A DNA stretch of 64,000 nucleotides from Klebsiella planticola ATCC 33531 (GCF_000735435.1 NZ_JMPP01000009.1:1-64000); one strand, 5' to 3'. Positions 29,537 through 39,776 are shown, counted from the stretch's first letter. Translations and numbers: made by a program. Notes: a model not told the origin generated them from the sequence alone.

Positions 29537-29890
29537 ATGCGTAGAAATGAGATCCAGCAGTCCGTTCTCAACGAACTGGTACGCTGGATAAAAAACAACC
29601 TCGAGAAAAAACTCACGGTCAATGCACTCAGCGTGTTTTCCGGGTATTCCGAGTGGCACCTCTTTCGTCTGTTCCGTCATCATTTTAATATGTCGCCGAT
29701 GGAATATATCAGGCAACAGCGTATGTCGCTATGTCGTGATTTATTACAGATGCAACCGGCTTTCCGTATCGTCGATATTTGTATTATGGCCGGATATGAA
29801 GATATCAGTGCATTTAACCGGACATTTAAGAGGTATTATTCTCTCACCCCCACGCAGTTTCGCCAGCGTATTAATGAACAATCCGGATAA
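29537..29890 (+). CDS. SoxS/MarA-sized AraC-family regulator
   Basis: A 117-residue AraC-type protein made only of the two helix-turn-helix DNA-binding domain (FSGYSEWHLFRLFRHHFNMSPMEYIRQQR and AGYEDISAFNRTFKRYYSLTPTQFRQR). Like SoxS, MarA and RamA it has no effector domain, so its activity is probably set by its own synthesis. It is not RamA, MarA, Rob or SoxS by sequence. It lies between bamK and the FepA-type receptor, both on the other strand. The ribosome site is weak. Targets unknown, but envelope neighbours are candidates. Confidence 0.8.
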   Translation: MRRNEIQQSVLNELVRWIKNNLEKKLTVNALSVFSGYSEWHLFRLFRHHFNMSPMEYIRQQRMSLCRDLLQMQPAFRIVDICIMAGYEDISAFNRTFKRYYSLTPTQFRQRINEQSG

Positions 29891-29914
29891 TCCTTGCTGG
29901 AGTTAAAAATAAAA

Positions 29915-29942
29915 GGCCGGGAACAGACTTATGTTCCCGGCC
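29915..29942 (-). terminator. Terminator of the fepA-like gene
   Basis: A perfect 11-bp stem (29915-29925 with 29932-29942, loop gactta), followed on the minus strand by ttttattttt. It lies 14 bp past the receptor stop. Confidence 0.9.
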
Positions 29943-29955
29943 AGGCAGAACAGGA

Positions 29956-32217
29956 TCAGAAATGCGTATTTACGCTGACATAGAAGGTCCGCCCTGACTC
30001 ATTATAGGTCTCCGCACCGGCACCGTATAAATAGGCGCCGGTGGTCGCGTTCCCGGTCGTTTGGGCATTTCCAGCACGGTAGTGGCGTATATCAAAGAGG
30101 TTATCCACGCCGCTGGTCAGACTCAGATTTTTGTTCACATCCCAGGTCGCGCTCAGCCCGACGATGCTGTACGGACTCACCTCGTTCAGCTCACTACCGG
30201 ATACCGCCTCGCCTTTGTAATTGAAACGCTTAGGTTTCTGCCGCCCGTACCAGGTAAAGGTGCTTTGCAACGAGAGATCGTCGCGGACCTGCCAGCCGAG
30301 CGTAGAGTTAAGGGTAAACTGTGGAATCACCGACAGGCGATCGCCGGTCGTCTTGTTCTTACTTTGCAACATCCAGGTCAGGTTATTACTCCAGTTGACC
30401 GTTTCACTCACCGGCAGGTTAAGCGAACCTTCCAGCCCCTCCACCAGCGCTTTGGGGACGTTCTCCCACTGATAAATATTCGTGGTTCCATTGCTTGCCG
30501 TACCGACAGCTGAATACCCGGACTCAATTTTATTGCGGTAGTCGTTACGGAACCAGGTTATCCCCGCCTGATAGCCTTCGTGCTTGTATTCCAGACCAAT
30601 CTCTTTGTTAACGCTGGTTTCCGCCTTCAGGTCGCTATTTCCCATCAGATAACAGGCCGAACTGCTGGCGTAGCACCCCTGGCCGTTACTGTAGAGAATA
30701 TAGTTGGGGTTGAGCTGATAGAGGTTCGGCGCTTTATAGGCGCGGGCAATGCCTAGCTTCAGGGTCCAGTCGTCGCTCAGTCCCTGCGACAGGTTCAGCG
30801 ACGGACTCCAGTTATTACCGACGATGCTGTGATGGTCAAAACGCAGGGCCGGCGTCAGCATCGTACTATCGGTTAGCGCGATATTATCTTCGGTAAATAG
30901 CGAGAAAATTTCGGCGCTGCTGTAAGGCGTTCGGCCGGAGGTCGAAATACCGTCAATCGAGCCGTAAGAGAGTGCCTGGGTGGTCGACACGCCATCTTTC
31001 ATCCGCTGCTGATTCCACTCGGTGCCCAACGTCAGGTTCTGCTCAACGCCCAGCGTGAAAGGGATATTGACCTCGCTGTGCAGCAGAACGTCCGCCAGAT
31101 CGATATCCGAGAATTCGCTGCTGGAGAAGATGCCCTCGGTCCCGCCGGCCAGACCTTCATTCATACGGGAGTTACGGGTATGTTCATACTGCACATAGCT
31201 GTTGCTGGTGACACCGTTGTCCCAGCCTCCGGTCCAGGTCAGGCCGTAGGTCTGACGGTAAATTCGGTTGGTCTCTTTACCATACATGCTTTTCACGAGC
31301 GTACTGGTATTGGTGTTCTGGGTATCGCCAGCGTAGAGGTTGCCCTGGCGGCTATAGCCAGTTTCAAACTCCAGCGCCTGCATGGGAGCAAATTCCCAGC
31401 GCAGCTTACCGTGGATATCTTTGTTCACCACCCCTTCACGCCCGGCCGGATAAGATCCGGCATAGCTGCCGGTCCGCTCCGCCTCGTGGCCGGCGTTAAT
31501 ATCCTGGGCATCAGCCTGGGTTTTACTCAGGTTGCCCCATAAATTAAAACTCACGCTGTCCGACATCGGCCCCTCAAGGCTGAAGTTCGTCCGCTTCGTC
31601 GCCCCCTCTTTTCGGTGCTGCGGCGCGTTCATGTAGGTATTCCAGGAGCCGTGCCATTCGTTATTCACAGGCTTAGTGATGATATTCACGACGCCACCCA
31701 TTGCGCCGTTGCCATAGCGCGCCGCCGCAGGGCCGCGAATCACATCAATGTGGTCGATCATCTCCGCAGGAACCCAACCGGTGTCGCCACGCGTATCGCG
31801 ATCGCCGCGCCAGCCATAGCGTACCGAATTGCGACTGGTCACCGGCTTTCCATCGATCAGGATCAGCGTATTCTCTGGCCCCATACCGCGGATATCAATT
31901 TGCCGGTTATTCCCGCGCTGGCCGCTGGTCGAGTTGCCAGTCAGGTTCACCCCCGGCTGAGTGCGAATCAGTTCTGAGATATCGCGTGCCGGCGGATGTT
32001 TGCGAATTTCGTCAGCCGTGAGCGTTGATACGCCCGGCGCCTGTAAGGTCTGTCTGGCAGCGGTCACTACCATCGTCTCTTCGGTTTTGGCCGCAGCGGT
32101 ATCGGCGTCCTTTGCCTCTTCCGGTTTGCTGATGTCGGCGGCCTGCGCGGGTAGCGCCGCGCCCCAGATAGCCAGATGAATCAGCGCGGCCAGCGAGTAG
32201 TGTGAGTTTCGTTTCAT
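29956..32217 (-). CDS. FepA-type TonB-dependent catecholate siderophore receptor
   Basis: A 753-residue outer-membrane receptor strongly similar to FepA (ferric enterobactin receptor). Signal peptide to about residue 26, TonB box near 48-52 (TMVVTA), plug domain with LQAPGVSTLTADEIRK, RTQPGVNLTGNSTSGQRGNN, and the IDGKPVTSRNSVR loop, then a 22-strand barrel ending YVSVNTHF. It is not next to fes/entF, so it is an additional paralogue. It probably imports ferric enterobactin or related catecholates. A Fur box lies about 270 bp upstream. Confidence 0.9.
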   Translation of the reverse strand: MKRNSHYSLAALIHLAIWGAALPAQAADISKPEEAKDADTAAAKTEETMVVTAARQTLQAPGVSTLTADEIRKHPPARDISELIRTQPGVNLTGNSTSGQRGNNRQIDIRGMGPENTLILIDGKPVTSRNSVRYGWRGDRDTRGDTGWVPAEMIDHIDVIRGPAAARYGNGAMGGVVNIITKPVNNEWHGSWNTYMNAPQHRKEGATKRTNFSLEGPMSDSVSFNLWGNLSKTQADAQDINAGHEAERTGSYAGSYPAGREGVVNKDIHGKLRWEFAPMQALEFETGYSRQGNLYAGDTQNTNTSTLVKSMYGKETNRIYRQTYGLTWTGGWDNGVTSNSYVQYEHTRNSRMNEGLAGGTEGIFSSSEFSDIDLADVLLHSEVNIPFTLGVEQNLTLGTEWNQQRMKDGVSTTQALSYGSIDGISTSGRTPYSSAEIFSLFTEDNIALTDSTMLTPALRFDHHSIVGNNWSPSLNLSQGLSDDWTLKLGIARAYKAPNLYQLNPNYILYSNGQGCYASSSACYLMGNSDLKAETSVNKEIGLEYKHEGYQAGITWFRNDYRNKIESGYSAVGTASNGTTNIYQWENVPKALVEGLEGSLNLPVSETVNWSNNLTWMLQSKNKTTGDRLSVIPQFTLNSTLGWQVRDDLSLQSTFTWYGRQKPKRFNYKGEAVSGSELNEVSPYSIVGLSATWDVNKNLSLTSGVDNLFDIRHYRAGNAQTTGNATTGAYLYGAGAETYNESGRTFYVSVNTHF

Positions 32218-32894
32218 GGAGTATGCCCTGTTTTCTTTTTTTGCTGTCGGGGCGCGCCTCCTTCATCCTTAGATAAACAGCGGCAATCATTTCCATGCGA
32301 ACAACTTAGTGCCTGGTTTTGGCATAGCAAGGCCCTCCCGGAAAATGAACGGGATATAAATAGCCTGTGGCCAAAATATAAAGTCTCACCCTGTCAAAAA
32401 TGAAAAATACGCGTCAGCACTATTCTTAGATAGCGTTTTTCGATCAGCCTTAGAGATGATTATTGTGCGTTATCACGTTATTAGAAATGAGATTCATTAT
32501 CAAGTTGATAATGTAAAATAGCGGAAACAGATTAAAATACAATAAATAAAACAACGGGATAAATAACAAATAATATTCTCAAGTCACTCAAATAATTAAT
32601 ACCAACACTTACAACAACATAAAAAAAACATTATTCAATCATATTATCTCCATAATCATTTGTGGCCGCTCATTCCTTTATCACAATAAAATGAATGCCC
32701 CAAAACAGAGAGCCTGGTTAGCCCGGCAATATGCCTGCCAGAATCGAGGCAGATAGCCTCTCTTTTGGCAGCACAAAAAGTGGCTCTCGCCTCTGACACA
32801 ACCGGCGATGTTTCCCCGCGCAGTCGGGCAAACGAACAGGCTAACCCCCCAGAGTTGACTAAAATATAGGGATGCACCTGCGGAGCTTCTCTCC
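32218..32894. promoter_or_regulatory. Divergent region between the FepA-type receptor and the MltF-like gene
   Basis: 677 bp with an AT-rich middle part (32460-32660) and a GC-richer part near the right-hand gene. It contains the Fur box listed separately. An 84-residue minus-strand ORF at 32656-32910 overlaps the next gene's start and has no support. The length of the region suggests additional unrecognised control elements. Confidence 0.5.
32487..32501. promoter_or_regulatory. Fur box
   Basis: atgagattcattatc matches the core of the Fur consensus GATAATGATAATCATTATC at 13 of 15 positions and is followed by a further inverted segment (ttatcaagttgataat). It indicates iron repression of the FepA-type receptor. 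Confidence 0.7.
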
Positions 32895-34445
32895 ATGAAC
32901 ATCCTCTCATTTCAACGACCCGCTATCGCCAGCTTTGCCTGCCTTGTTGCCCTGCTGTTTGCCGGTTCCGTTTATGCGGCAGTCGGGGAAAAGCAACCTC
33001 CGCCTCAGGAAAAACGACAGGCGCTGGAACTCAATACGCAAGAGATGCAGAAGCCCTGGCAAGGCGATCTCCCCGGTATGCTCGACAGACGCGTCATCAG
33101 AGTCTTAACCACCTACAGCAAGACCTTTTTCTTTATCGACAAAGGTACCCAGCGCGGGGCAACGCATGACATCTTCATTGAGTACGAACGCAACCTTAAT
33201 CAACAGTTGATGAAGGAGAAAAAGCTCAAACATCGCCATCTGAAGGTACGGATAGTTTTCGTCCCGGTGGCCCGCGACCAGCTCTTCAGCGCACTCGTTG
33301 CCGGCAAAGGAGATATCGTCGCCGCAAATCTTACGGTTACCGAGGATCGTCAGCAGCAGGCTGACTTCACGATACCGCTCTATTCCAATGTTCAGGAGCT
33401 TCTGCTCTCCGGTCCTGGTTCACCGGAAGTCGCCAACCTGGAACAACTTTCTGGCAAAGAGGTATTTGTTCGCCAGTCATCAAGCTATTACCAAAGCCTG
33501 GTCGCCCTGAATGCGCATTTTGCGAAAGAATCTCGTCCGCCGGTTATTATCGAAGCCGCTCCGGAATCACTCGAAGATGAGGACCTGATAGAAATGCTCA
33601 GCGCCGGCCTTATTCCGTTGACCGTCGTCGATCGTCATAAGGCGCTATTCTGGAAACAAGTTTTCCCCAAAATTGAAGTCCATCAGGATATTGTCCTGCG
33701 TAAAGATGCCAGCATCGGCTGGGCGGTACGTAAGAACAGTCCGCAGCTTCTCGCCTCGCTAAACCGCTTTGTGAAGGCTAACGGCCAGGGCAGTAAGCTG
33801 GGAAATACCATCCTGTTGCGCTATCTGAAGAACGCGAAGTATGTCAAAAATGCCGCCGCGCAGAAGGAACGGCGAAAATTTCTGGCGATGGTGGATATCT
33901 TCCGTAAATACGGCGCTCGGTATGACGTTGACTGGCTGTTAATGGCGGCCCAGGGTTATCAGGAATCACGCCTCAATCAGTCGGTTCGTAGCCACGTGGG
34001 CGCCATCGGCGTTATGCAGGTGATGCCGCGGACGGGTAAAGAGCTGAAGGTCGGAGATATCAGCAAGCTGGATCCGAATATCCATGCCGGGGTGAAATAT
34101 ATGCGCTGGATGATCGACCATTACTATGGCGATGAGCCGATGACCCGGCTCGACAAAGCGCTCTTTTCCTTCGCGTCCTATAACGCCGGGCCCGCCCGTA
34201 TCGCCCGCCTGCGGACAGAAACCAGCAAGCGCGGTTTTAACCCTGATATCTGGTTTGGCAATGTGGAGTATCTGGCCGCTGAGAAGATCGGTTCCGAGAC
34301 CGTCACCTACGTCAGCAATATCTATAAGTACTACATTGCCTATCGGCTAATTGTCGATGAAATGGCGCGCAAACAAAAAGCCACCACCCAGTCGAACAGC
34401 GCGGCAACGCCCGCCGGGGAACAGGCCGTTCCCGCTACGCCGTGA
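32895..34445 (+). CDS. MltF-like lytic transglycosylase with solute-binding domain
   Basis: A 516-residue periplasmic protein: signal peptide to about residue 28 (SVYA|AVG) without a lipobox cysteine, a type-3 solute-binding domain (about 66-310), and a C-terminal SLT-type transglycosylase domain with GYQESRLNQ (catalytic Glu357), GAIGVMQVMPRTG and a SYNAGPAR motif. The architecture is that of MltF, but genuine MltF is a lipoprotein encoded elsewhere. It cleaves peptidoglycan to anhydromuropeptides. Its role may be to open the wall for the large outer-membrane machines encoded next to it; this is inference. Confidence 0.85.
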   Translation: MNILSFQRPAIASFACLVALLFAGSVYAAVGEKQPPPQEKRQALELNTQEMQKPWQGDLPGMLDRRVIRVLTTYSKTFFFIDKGTQRGATHDIFIEYERNLNQQLMKEKKLKHRHLKVRIVFVPVARDQLFSALVAGKGDIVAANLTVTEDRQQQADFTIPLYSNVQELLLSGPGSPEVANLEQLSGKEVFVRQSSSYYQSLVALNAHFAKESRPPVIIEAAPESLEDEDLIEMLSAGLIPLTVVDRHKALFWKQVFPKIEVHQDIVLRKDASIGWAVRKNSPQLLASLNRFVKANGQGSKLGNTILLRYLKNAKYVKNAAAQKERRKFLAMVDIFRKYGARYDVDWLLMAAQGYQESRLNQSVRSHVGAIGVMQVMPRTGKELKVGDISKLDPNIHAGVKYMRWMIDHYYGDEPMTRLDKALFSFASYNAGPARIARLRTETSKRGFNPDIWFGNVEYLAAEKIGSETVTYVSNIYKYYIAYRLIVDEMARKQKATTQSNSAATPAGEQAVPATP

Positions 34446-34482
34446 GGCAGTATCATCGCTGGATACGCGGAGAGAGCAGATA

Positions 34483-34513
34483 TAAAAAAGCCCCGAAAAC
34501 GGGGCTTTTTCTT
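34483..34513 (+). terminator. Terminator after the MltF-like gene
   Basis: The stem aaaaaagcccc / ggggctttttct with loop gaaaac is T-rich on the plus strand and A-rich on the left, so it may also serve ssb from the other side. Confidence 0.85.
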
Positions 34514-34543
34514 ATGCTTTAACGACAGTGTCTAAGGATGATC

Positions 34544-35071
34544 TTAGAACGGGATATCGTCATCGAAATCCATCGGCGGTTCGTTAGAAGGTGCTGCCGG
34601 TGCCTGCTGCTGCGGGCGAGACTGCGCGCCGCCGCTAAACTGGTTGCCGCCCTGCGGCTGCTGAGGCTGACCCCAACCGCCCTGCTGCTGACCGCCGCCT
34701 GCCGGAGCGCCCGCGCCCTGCTGACGACCGCCGAGCATTTGCATCGTGCCGCCAACGTTAACCACGATCTCGGTGGTGTATTTTTCCTGACCAGACTGGT
34801 CAGTCCATTTACGGGTACGCAGCTGGCCTTCAATGTAGACCTGAGAACCTTTACGCAGATACTCGCCGGCCACTTCCGCCAGTTTGCCGAACAGCACAAC
34901 GCGGTGCCATTCAGTCTGCTCTTTCATCTCACCGGTCGCTTTATCACGCCAGGATTCGGAAGTAGCCAGCGTAATGTTGGCAACTGCGCCACCACTCGGC
35001 ATGTAGCGTACTTCCGGGTCCTGGCCCAGATTACCGACGAGAATCACCTTGTTTACGCCTCTGCTGGCCAT
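34544..35071 (-). CDS. ssb: Single-stranded DNA-binding protein
   Basis: A 175-residue SSB: OB fold ([23 protein letters not shown] through [13 protein letters not shown]), a Gly/Gln/Pro-rich linker, and the acidic tip MDFDDDIPF that recruits replication and repair partners. Length and sequence match E. coli SSB (178) with small changes in the linker. It is divergent from uvrA and shares with it a LexA-controlled intergenic region. Confidence 0.98.
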   Translation of the reverse strand: MASRGVNKVILVGNLGQDPEVRYMPSGGAVANITLATSESWRDKATGEMKEQTEWHRVVLFGKLAEVAGEYLRKGSQVYIEGQLRTRKWTDQSGQEKYTTEIVVNVGGTMQMLGGRQQGAGAPAGGGQQQGGWGQPQQPQGGNQFSGGAQSRPQQQAPAAPSNEPPMDFDDDIPF

Positions 35072-35216
35072 GTTTGTGTCTCCTGAATGCGTTTCTTAAT
35101 AGTGTAAACGCGCGAGTGTACCATTTCCAGGCGCTATGTTGATAGCTGGGAAGTATGTTCCAGATAACTCTCGCGGTACGCCATTTTTGCATACCCCACG
35201 CGAAAATGCATTCCAA

Positions 35217-35236
35217 TACTGTATATTCAAACAGGT
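35217..35236. promoter_or_regulatory. LexA (SOS) box of uvrA/ssb
   Basis: tactgtatattcaaacaggt contains CTG-N10-CAG (CTG at 35219-35221, CAG at 35232-35234), a good SOS box at the position known for E. coli uvrA. Confidence 0.93.
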
Positions 35237-35317
35237 TAAATTGTGTCATAATTAGCCGTTTCTGCCGTTTGTCCTTCTAACAAACCAGGCAATCCGCGTA
35301 TCTACCGGGAAAGGTGA

Positions 35318-38143
35318 ATGGATAAGATCGAAGTTCGGGGCGCCCGCACCCATAATCTCAAAAACATCAACCTCGTCATCCCACGCGACAAACTGATTGT
35401 CGTCACCGGGCTGTCAGGGTCAGGCAAATCCTCATTGGCTTTCGACACACTGTATGCCGAAGGGCAACGTCGCTACGTTGAATCACTCTCTGCCTATGCG
35501 CGCCAGTTCCTGTCGCTAATGGAGAAGCCGGACGTCGATCATATCGAAGGACTGTCGCCGGCGATTTCCATTGAACAGAAATCAACGTCCCATAACCCTC
35601 GCTCTACGGTTGGGACCATTACCGAAATTCACGACTATCTGCGCCTGCTGTACGCGCGCGTCGGCGAGCCGCGCTGCCCGGACCATGATGTTCCTCTGGC
35701 CGCACAGACCGTCAGCCAGATGGTCGACAACGTGCTCTCACAACCGGAAGGTCAGCGCCTGATGCTGCTGGCGCCGATCATTAAAGAACGTAAAGGCGAG
35801 CACACCAAAACGCTGGAGAACCTGGCCAGCCAGGGCTATATCCGCGCGAGGATCGACGGCGAGGTCTGCGATCTTTCCGATCCGCCGAAGCTGGAACTGC
35901 AAAAGAAACACACCATTGAGGTGGTGATCGATCGCTTCAAGGTGCGTGACGATCTGTCCCAGCGCCTGGCCGAATCCTTTGAAACCGCTCTGGATCTTTC
36001 CGGCGGTACCGCCGTTGTCGCCAATATGGACGATGAAAAAGCGGAAGAGCTGCTGTTCTCCGCCAATTTCGCCTGTCCGATTTGCGGCTACAGCATGCGT
36101 GAGCTGGAGCCTCGCCTGTTTTCGTTCAACAACCCGGCAGGCGCCTGCCCGACCTGTGACGGTCTGGGCGTTCAGCAGTACTTCGATCCCGACAGGGTTA
36201 TCCAGAATGCGGAGCTGTCGCTGGCGGGCGGCGCCATTCGCGGCTGGGATCGCCGCAACTTCTACTACTTCCAGATGCTGAAGTCGCTGGCGGAGCATTA
36301 TCAGTTCGATATCGAGGCGCCGTGGGGCACCCTGAACGCCGACGTGCAGAAGGTCATTTTGTACGGCTCAGGCAAAGAGAATATTGAATTCAAATACATG
36401 AACGACCGTGGCGATACTTCAGTGCGCCGTCACCCGTTCGAAGGCGTGCTGCATAATATGGAACGCCGCTACAAAGAGACGGAATCCAGCGCGGTGCGCG
36501 AAGAGCTGGCGAAGTTTATCAGCAATCGTCCGTGCGCCAGCTGTGACGGTACCCGTCTGCGCCGCGAAGCCCGCCACGTATTTGTCGAAAATACGCCGCT
36601 GCCAACCATCTCTGACATGAGCATTGGCCACGCGATGGATTTCTTCACCAATCTGAAGCTGTCCGGCCAGCGGGCGCAAATTGCGGAAAAAGTGCTGAAA
36701 GAGATTGGCGATCGCCTGAAATTCCTCGTCAACGTCGGCCTGAACTACCTGACGCTCTCCCGTTCGGCAGAAACCCTCTCCGGCGGTGAAGCCCAGCGTA
36801 TTCGTCTGGCAAGCCAGATTGGTGCCGGACTGGTCGGCGTGATGTACGTGCTGGATGAGCCGTCCATTGGCCTGCATCAGCGCGATAACGAACGTCTGCT
36901 CGGCACGCTGGTTCATCTGCGCAATCTGGGCAATACGGTGATTGTCGTCGAGCATGATGAAGACGCCATCCGCGCCGCCGACCACGTGATCGACATCGGT
37001 CCAGGCGCCGGGGTACACGGCGGCCAGGTGGTGGCTGAAGGGACGCTGGAGGCGATCATGGCGGTGCCTGAATCCCTGACCGGGCAGTACATGAGCGGCA
37101 AACGCAAGATTGAAGTGCCGAAGCAGCGCGTGCCTGCCGACGCGGAAAAAGTGCTCAGGCTCACCGGTGCGCGCGGCAACAACCTGAAGGATGTGACGCT
37201 GACGCTGCCGGTCGGCCTGTTTACCTGTATCACCGGGGTCTCCGGTTCAGGTAAATCCACGCTGATTAACGATACGCTGTTCCCGATTGCCCAGCGTCAG
37301 CTCAACGGCGCCACCATCGCCGAACCTGCGCCATATCGCGATGTGCAGGGGCTGGAACACTTCGATAAGGTCATCGATATCGACCAGAGCCCGATTGGCC
37401 GTACGCCGCGCTCAAACCCGGCAACCTATACCGGCGTTTTCACACCGGTACGTGAACTGTTTGCCGGCGTGCCGGAATCGCGCTCACGTGGCTATACGCC
37501 AGGGCGCTTCAGCTTTAACGTCCGCGGCGGCCGCTGCGAAGCCTGTCAGGGTGATGGCGTGATTAAAGTCGAAATGCACTTCTTGCCGGATATTTATGTG
37601 CCGTGCGACCAGTGCAAAGGCAAGCGCTATAACCGCGAAACGCTGGAGATTAAGTACAAAGGCAAGACCATTCATGAAGTGCTGGATATGACCATTGAAG
37701 AAGCGCGTGAGTTCTTTGATGCCGTGCCGGCGCTGGCGCGTAAGCTACAAACGCTGATGGATGTCGGCCTGACCTATATTCGTCTCGGCCAGTCCGCTAC
37801 GACGCTGTCCGGCGGTGAGGCCCAGCGCGTGAAGCTGGCGCGCGAGCTGTCAAAACGCGGTACCGGCCAGACGCTCTATATTCTCGATGAGCCGACGACG
37901 GGGCTGCACTTCGCCGATATCCAGCAGCTGCTGGACGTTCTGCACCAGCTGCGCGATCAGGGCAACACCATCGTGGTCATTGAGCACAACCTGGATGTCA
38001 TCAAAACTGCGGACTGGATCGTTGACCTTGGGCCGGAAGGCGGCAGCGGCGGCGGTGAAATCCTCGTCTCCGGTACGCCAGAGACCGTTGCAGAGTGCGA
38101 AGCCTCGCACACCGCACGCTTCCTCAAACCCTTGCTGAGCTAA
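35318..38143 (+). CDS. uvrA: Excinuclease ABC subunit A
   Basis: A 941-residue DNA-damage recognition ATPase of nucleotide excision repair (UvrABC). Two ABC modules: Walker [10 protein letters not shown] at 31-39 and GVSGSGKST near 640, two LSGGEAQR signatures, and zinc-finger CxxC pairs ([34 protein letters not shown]). The length matches E. coli (940). SOS regulated through the LexA box upstream. Its stop codon directly abuts that of yjbR on the other strand. Confidence 0.98.
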   Translation: MDKIEVRGARTHNLKNINLVIPRDKLIVVTGLSGSGKSSLAFDTLYAEGQRRYVESLSAYARQFLSLMEKPDVDHIEGLSPAISIEQKSTSHNPRSTVGTITEIHDYLRLLYARVGEPRCPDHDVPLAAQTVSQMVDNVLSQPEGQRLMLLAPIIKERKGEHTKTLENLASQGYIRARIDGEVCDLSDPPKLELQKKHTIEVVIDRFKVRDDLSQRLAESFETALDLSGGTAVVANMDDEKAEELLFSANFACPICGYSMRELEPRLFSFNNPAGACPTCDGLGVQQYFDPDRVIQNAELSLAGGAIRGWDRRNFYYFQMLKSLAEHYQFDIEAPWGTLNADVQKVILYGSGKENIEFKYMNDRGDTSVRRHPFEGVLHNMERRYKETESSAVREELAKFISNRPCASCDGTRLRREARHVFVENTPLPTISDMSIGHAMDFFTNLKLSGQRAQIAEKVLKEIGDRLKFLVNVGLNYLTLSRSAETLSGGEAQRIRLASQIGAGLVGVMYVLDEPSIGLHQRDNERLLGTLVHLRNLGNTVIVVEHDEDAIRAADHVIDIGPGAGVHGGQVVAEGTLEAIMAVPESLTGQYMSGKRKIEVPKQRVPADAEKVLRLTGARGNNLKDVTLTLPVGLFTCITGVSGSGKSTLINDTLFPIAQRQLNGATIAEPAPYRDVQGLEHFDKVIDIDQSPIGRTPRSNPATYTGVFTPVRELFAGVPESRSRGYTPGRFSFNVRGGRCEACQGDGVIKVEMHFLPDIYVPCDQCKGKRYNRETLEIKYKGKTIHEVLDMTIEEAREFFDAVPALARKLQTLMDVGLTYIRLGQSATTLSGGEAQRVKLARELSKRGTGQTLYILDEPTTGLHFADIQQLLDVLHQLRDQGNTIVVIEHNLDVIKTADWIVDLGPEGGSGGGEILVSGTPETVAECEASHTARFLKPLLS

Positions 38144-38500
38144 TCACCGGGAAAGCTGCTGTCGGGTCGGTTCCGACAGCAGCCGTACCGCCTGCTGGTA
38201 GGAAGCATCCACCAGGTAGTAAATCTGCGAATCCGGCAAGGATCCATCAAGAAAGACCGTACTCCAGTGGGCTTTATTCAGATGTCTGCTGGGGCGGATA
38301 TCCACATGCTGTTCCCGCAGCAGTTCGGCAAGCTCCGGACTGGCTTTCAGCGACACGGCTGGCCGCTTATCTTCCACTTCTTTCACCAATGCAAAGAGCA
38401 CGTCCGCCACTTTAATCTGCGTGGCCTTCCAGTCGCTGTGCACGCTTTGCTCTGCGCCCGGTTTTGCCATGCAGTACAGCAATAACTCCGAAATTGTCAT
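38144..38500 (-). CDS. yjbR: MmcQ/YjbR family protein
   Basis: A 118-residue cytosolic protein of the MmcQ/YjbR fold (cyt c-like/double-wing), the same length as E. coli YjbR. The family signature HLNKAHWSTVFLDGSLPDSQI, followed by YYLVDASYQQAV, is present. Members are suspected to bind DNA but have no established function. It is followed upstream by yjbQ in the same orientation, separated by 3 nt, so the two probably form an operon. Confidence 0.92.
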   Translation of the reverse strand: MTISELLLYCMAKPGAEQSVHSDWKATQIKVADVLFALVKEVEDKRPAVSLKASPELAELLREQHVDIRPSRHLNKAHWSTVFLDGSLPDSQIYYLVDASYQQAVRLLSEPTRQQLSR

Positions 38501-38503
38501 CTG

Positions 38504-38920
38504 TTATTCCCCCGTGAGCGTCGCAACGATATGCCGCGAACCGCCGTGAATACGATGTTCCCCTAACCAGATTCCTTGCCAGGTCCCCAGCCTGACGCGC
38601 CCGTCCTTCACCGGCAGCAGCAGGGAGACGCCAAGCATCGACGACTTGATATGCGACGGCATATCATCTGGACCTTCATAATCATGTTCATACGGCGCAT
38701 TATCCGGCACCGCGTTGAGAAAATACTGCTCCATATCGTAACGGACGGTTGGATCGCAGTTTTCGTTAAGCGTCAGGGAAGCGGAAGTGTGCTGGAGCAG
38801 CAGATGCAACATCCCGACTTTGACGCGCGACAGCGCGTGGAGCTGTCCCAGGATCTCGTCGGTGACCAGATGAAAACCGCGAGATTTTGCGCCTAACGTC
38901 AGCGTTTGTTGATGCCACAT
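38504..38920 (-). CDS. yjbQ: UPF0047 protein YjbQ
   Basis: A 138-residue protein of the UPF0047 family (YjbQ, reported to have thiamin phosphate synthase activity in vitro). The conserved patterns [20 protein letters not shown] and [12 protein letters not shown] hold the histidines of a metal site. The ATG at 38920 has a good aggggt ribosome site and gives the E. coli length; the longer reading to 38989 is rejected. It probably shares a transcript with yjbR. Confidence 0.93.
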   Translation of the reverse strand: MWHQQTLTLGAKSRGFHLVTDEILGQLHALSRVKVGMLHLLLQHTSASLTLNENCDPTVRYDMEQYFLNAVPDNAPYEHDYEGPDDMPSHIKSSMLGVSLLLPVKDGRVRLGTWQGIWLGEHRIHGGSRHIVATLTGE

Positions 38921-39002
38921 AAACGACCCCTGTTGCGAATGAATCTTTCTAAGTGTGCAGCAATAAGCGAAAAGGTAAAACCTCCCCACACGCTTTTTCG
39001 TA

Positions 39003-39036
39003 CAAAAAAGCGGCAGCCCGGAGGCTGCCGCTTTCG
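39003..39036 (-). terminator. aphA terminator
   Basis: The stem aaaagcggcagcc / ggctgccgctttcg (about 39005-39034) is followed on the minus strand by a T run (cttttttg). It lies about 30 bp past the aphA stop. Confidence 0.85.
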
Positions 39037-39065
39037 CTTCTGACTCATTTCCACAGAAGGTGAAA

Positions 39066-39776
39066 TTAGTATTCGGAATTGACGATCACTTCTTCGCCCA
39101 GCGCTCCGGCCATCGGCAGAGGTTTATATGACGAGTTTGACGCGCGCAGTACGCGAATGCCGCGAGCCCCGGCATCATGCGCGGCAGAGATGTCGTTATC
39201 GGAATCACCGTAGAAGACCTTAATATTCTTCTCTTTCAGCCACTGGACTTTCGTATTCTGCCCCGGCTTATCACCGGCAAAAATGACCGGATTCATGTTT
39301 GCCGCCGGGATCAGGAAATCATCCTGCAGCGTTTTCGAGACCGTTTCCGTTTTGGTCTGGCTGCGTCCGGTGACGAAATAAATGCTATCGCCGCGCTTCA
39401 CATGCATTGCAATCAGCTGACGCGCCACCTCTTTAGGCATGCTGAATTCGTCCCAGCCGTTATTCATTTTTTCCCAGAATTCCGGGTTTTTCAGGTAAGC
39501 ATCGCTGCCGGGAGAGAAGGTCTTTTGGCCGCGCCAGAAGCCCGGGCTGGAAAATAGCACGGTGTCATCGATATCAAAACCTACGGCAAACGGCTGACGA
39601 CCCAACAGGCTGTTTTCAATCTGTGCGACGGAAACCCAGTGAACAGGCGCCTGCTCAGCCAGTCTGGCGACGTTGGTACCCGGATTTAGTGACGGAGAAG
39701 ACTCCAGGGCGATTGCTGAGTGATTTAACGTGAAAAGTAAACAGAAGGCGCTAAAGGCCAAAGTTATCTTGCGCAT
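39066..39776 (-). CDS. aphA: Class B acid phosphatase AphA
   Basis: A 236-residue periplasmic homotetrameric phosphatase/phosphotransferase of the DDDD superfamily (E. coli AphA 237). Signal peptide cut near AIA|LESSPS. Active-site motifs: [14 protein letters not shown] at 67-80 (nucleophile Asp68, Asp70), VTGRSQTK, and [10 protein letters not shown]. It dephosphorylates nucleotides and other phosphomonoesters for uptake. A terminator follows. The upstream 280-bp gap to tyrB contains no further gene. Confidence 0.96.
   Translation of the reverse strand: MRKITLAFSAFCLLFTLNHSAIALESSPSLNPGTNVARLAEQAPVHWVSVAQIENSLLGRQPFAVGFDIDDTVLFSSPGFWRGQKTFSPGSDAYLKNPEFWEKMNNGWDEFSMPKEVARQLIAMHVKRGDSIYFVTGRSQTKTETVSKTLQDDFLIPAANMNPVIFAGDKPGQNTKVQWLKEKNIKVFYGDSDNDISAAHDAGARGIRVLRASNSSYKPLPMAGALGEEVIVNSEY

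Noticed and set aside
32656-32910. Minus-strand ORFs of 73-84 residues upstream of the MltF-like gene
   Set aside because: They overlap the start of the MltF-like gene and show no homology or start signals.
17153-34445. Prophage or transposon as vehicle for the accessory block
   Set aside because: No integrase, transposase, tRNA target or flanking direct repeats were seen; the mode of acquisition is undetermined.
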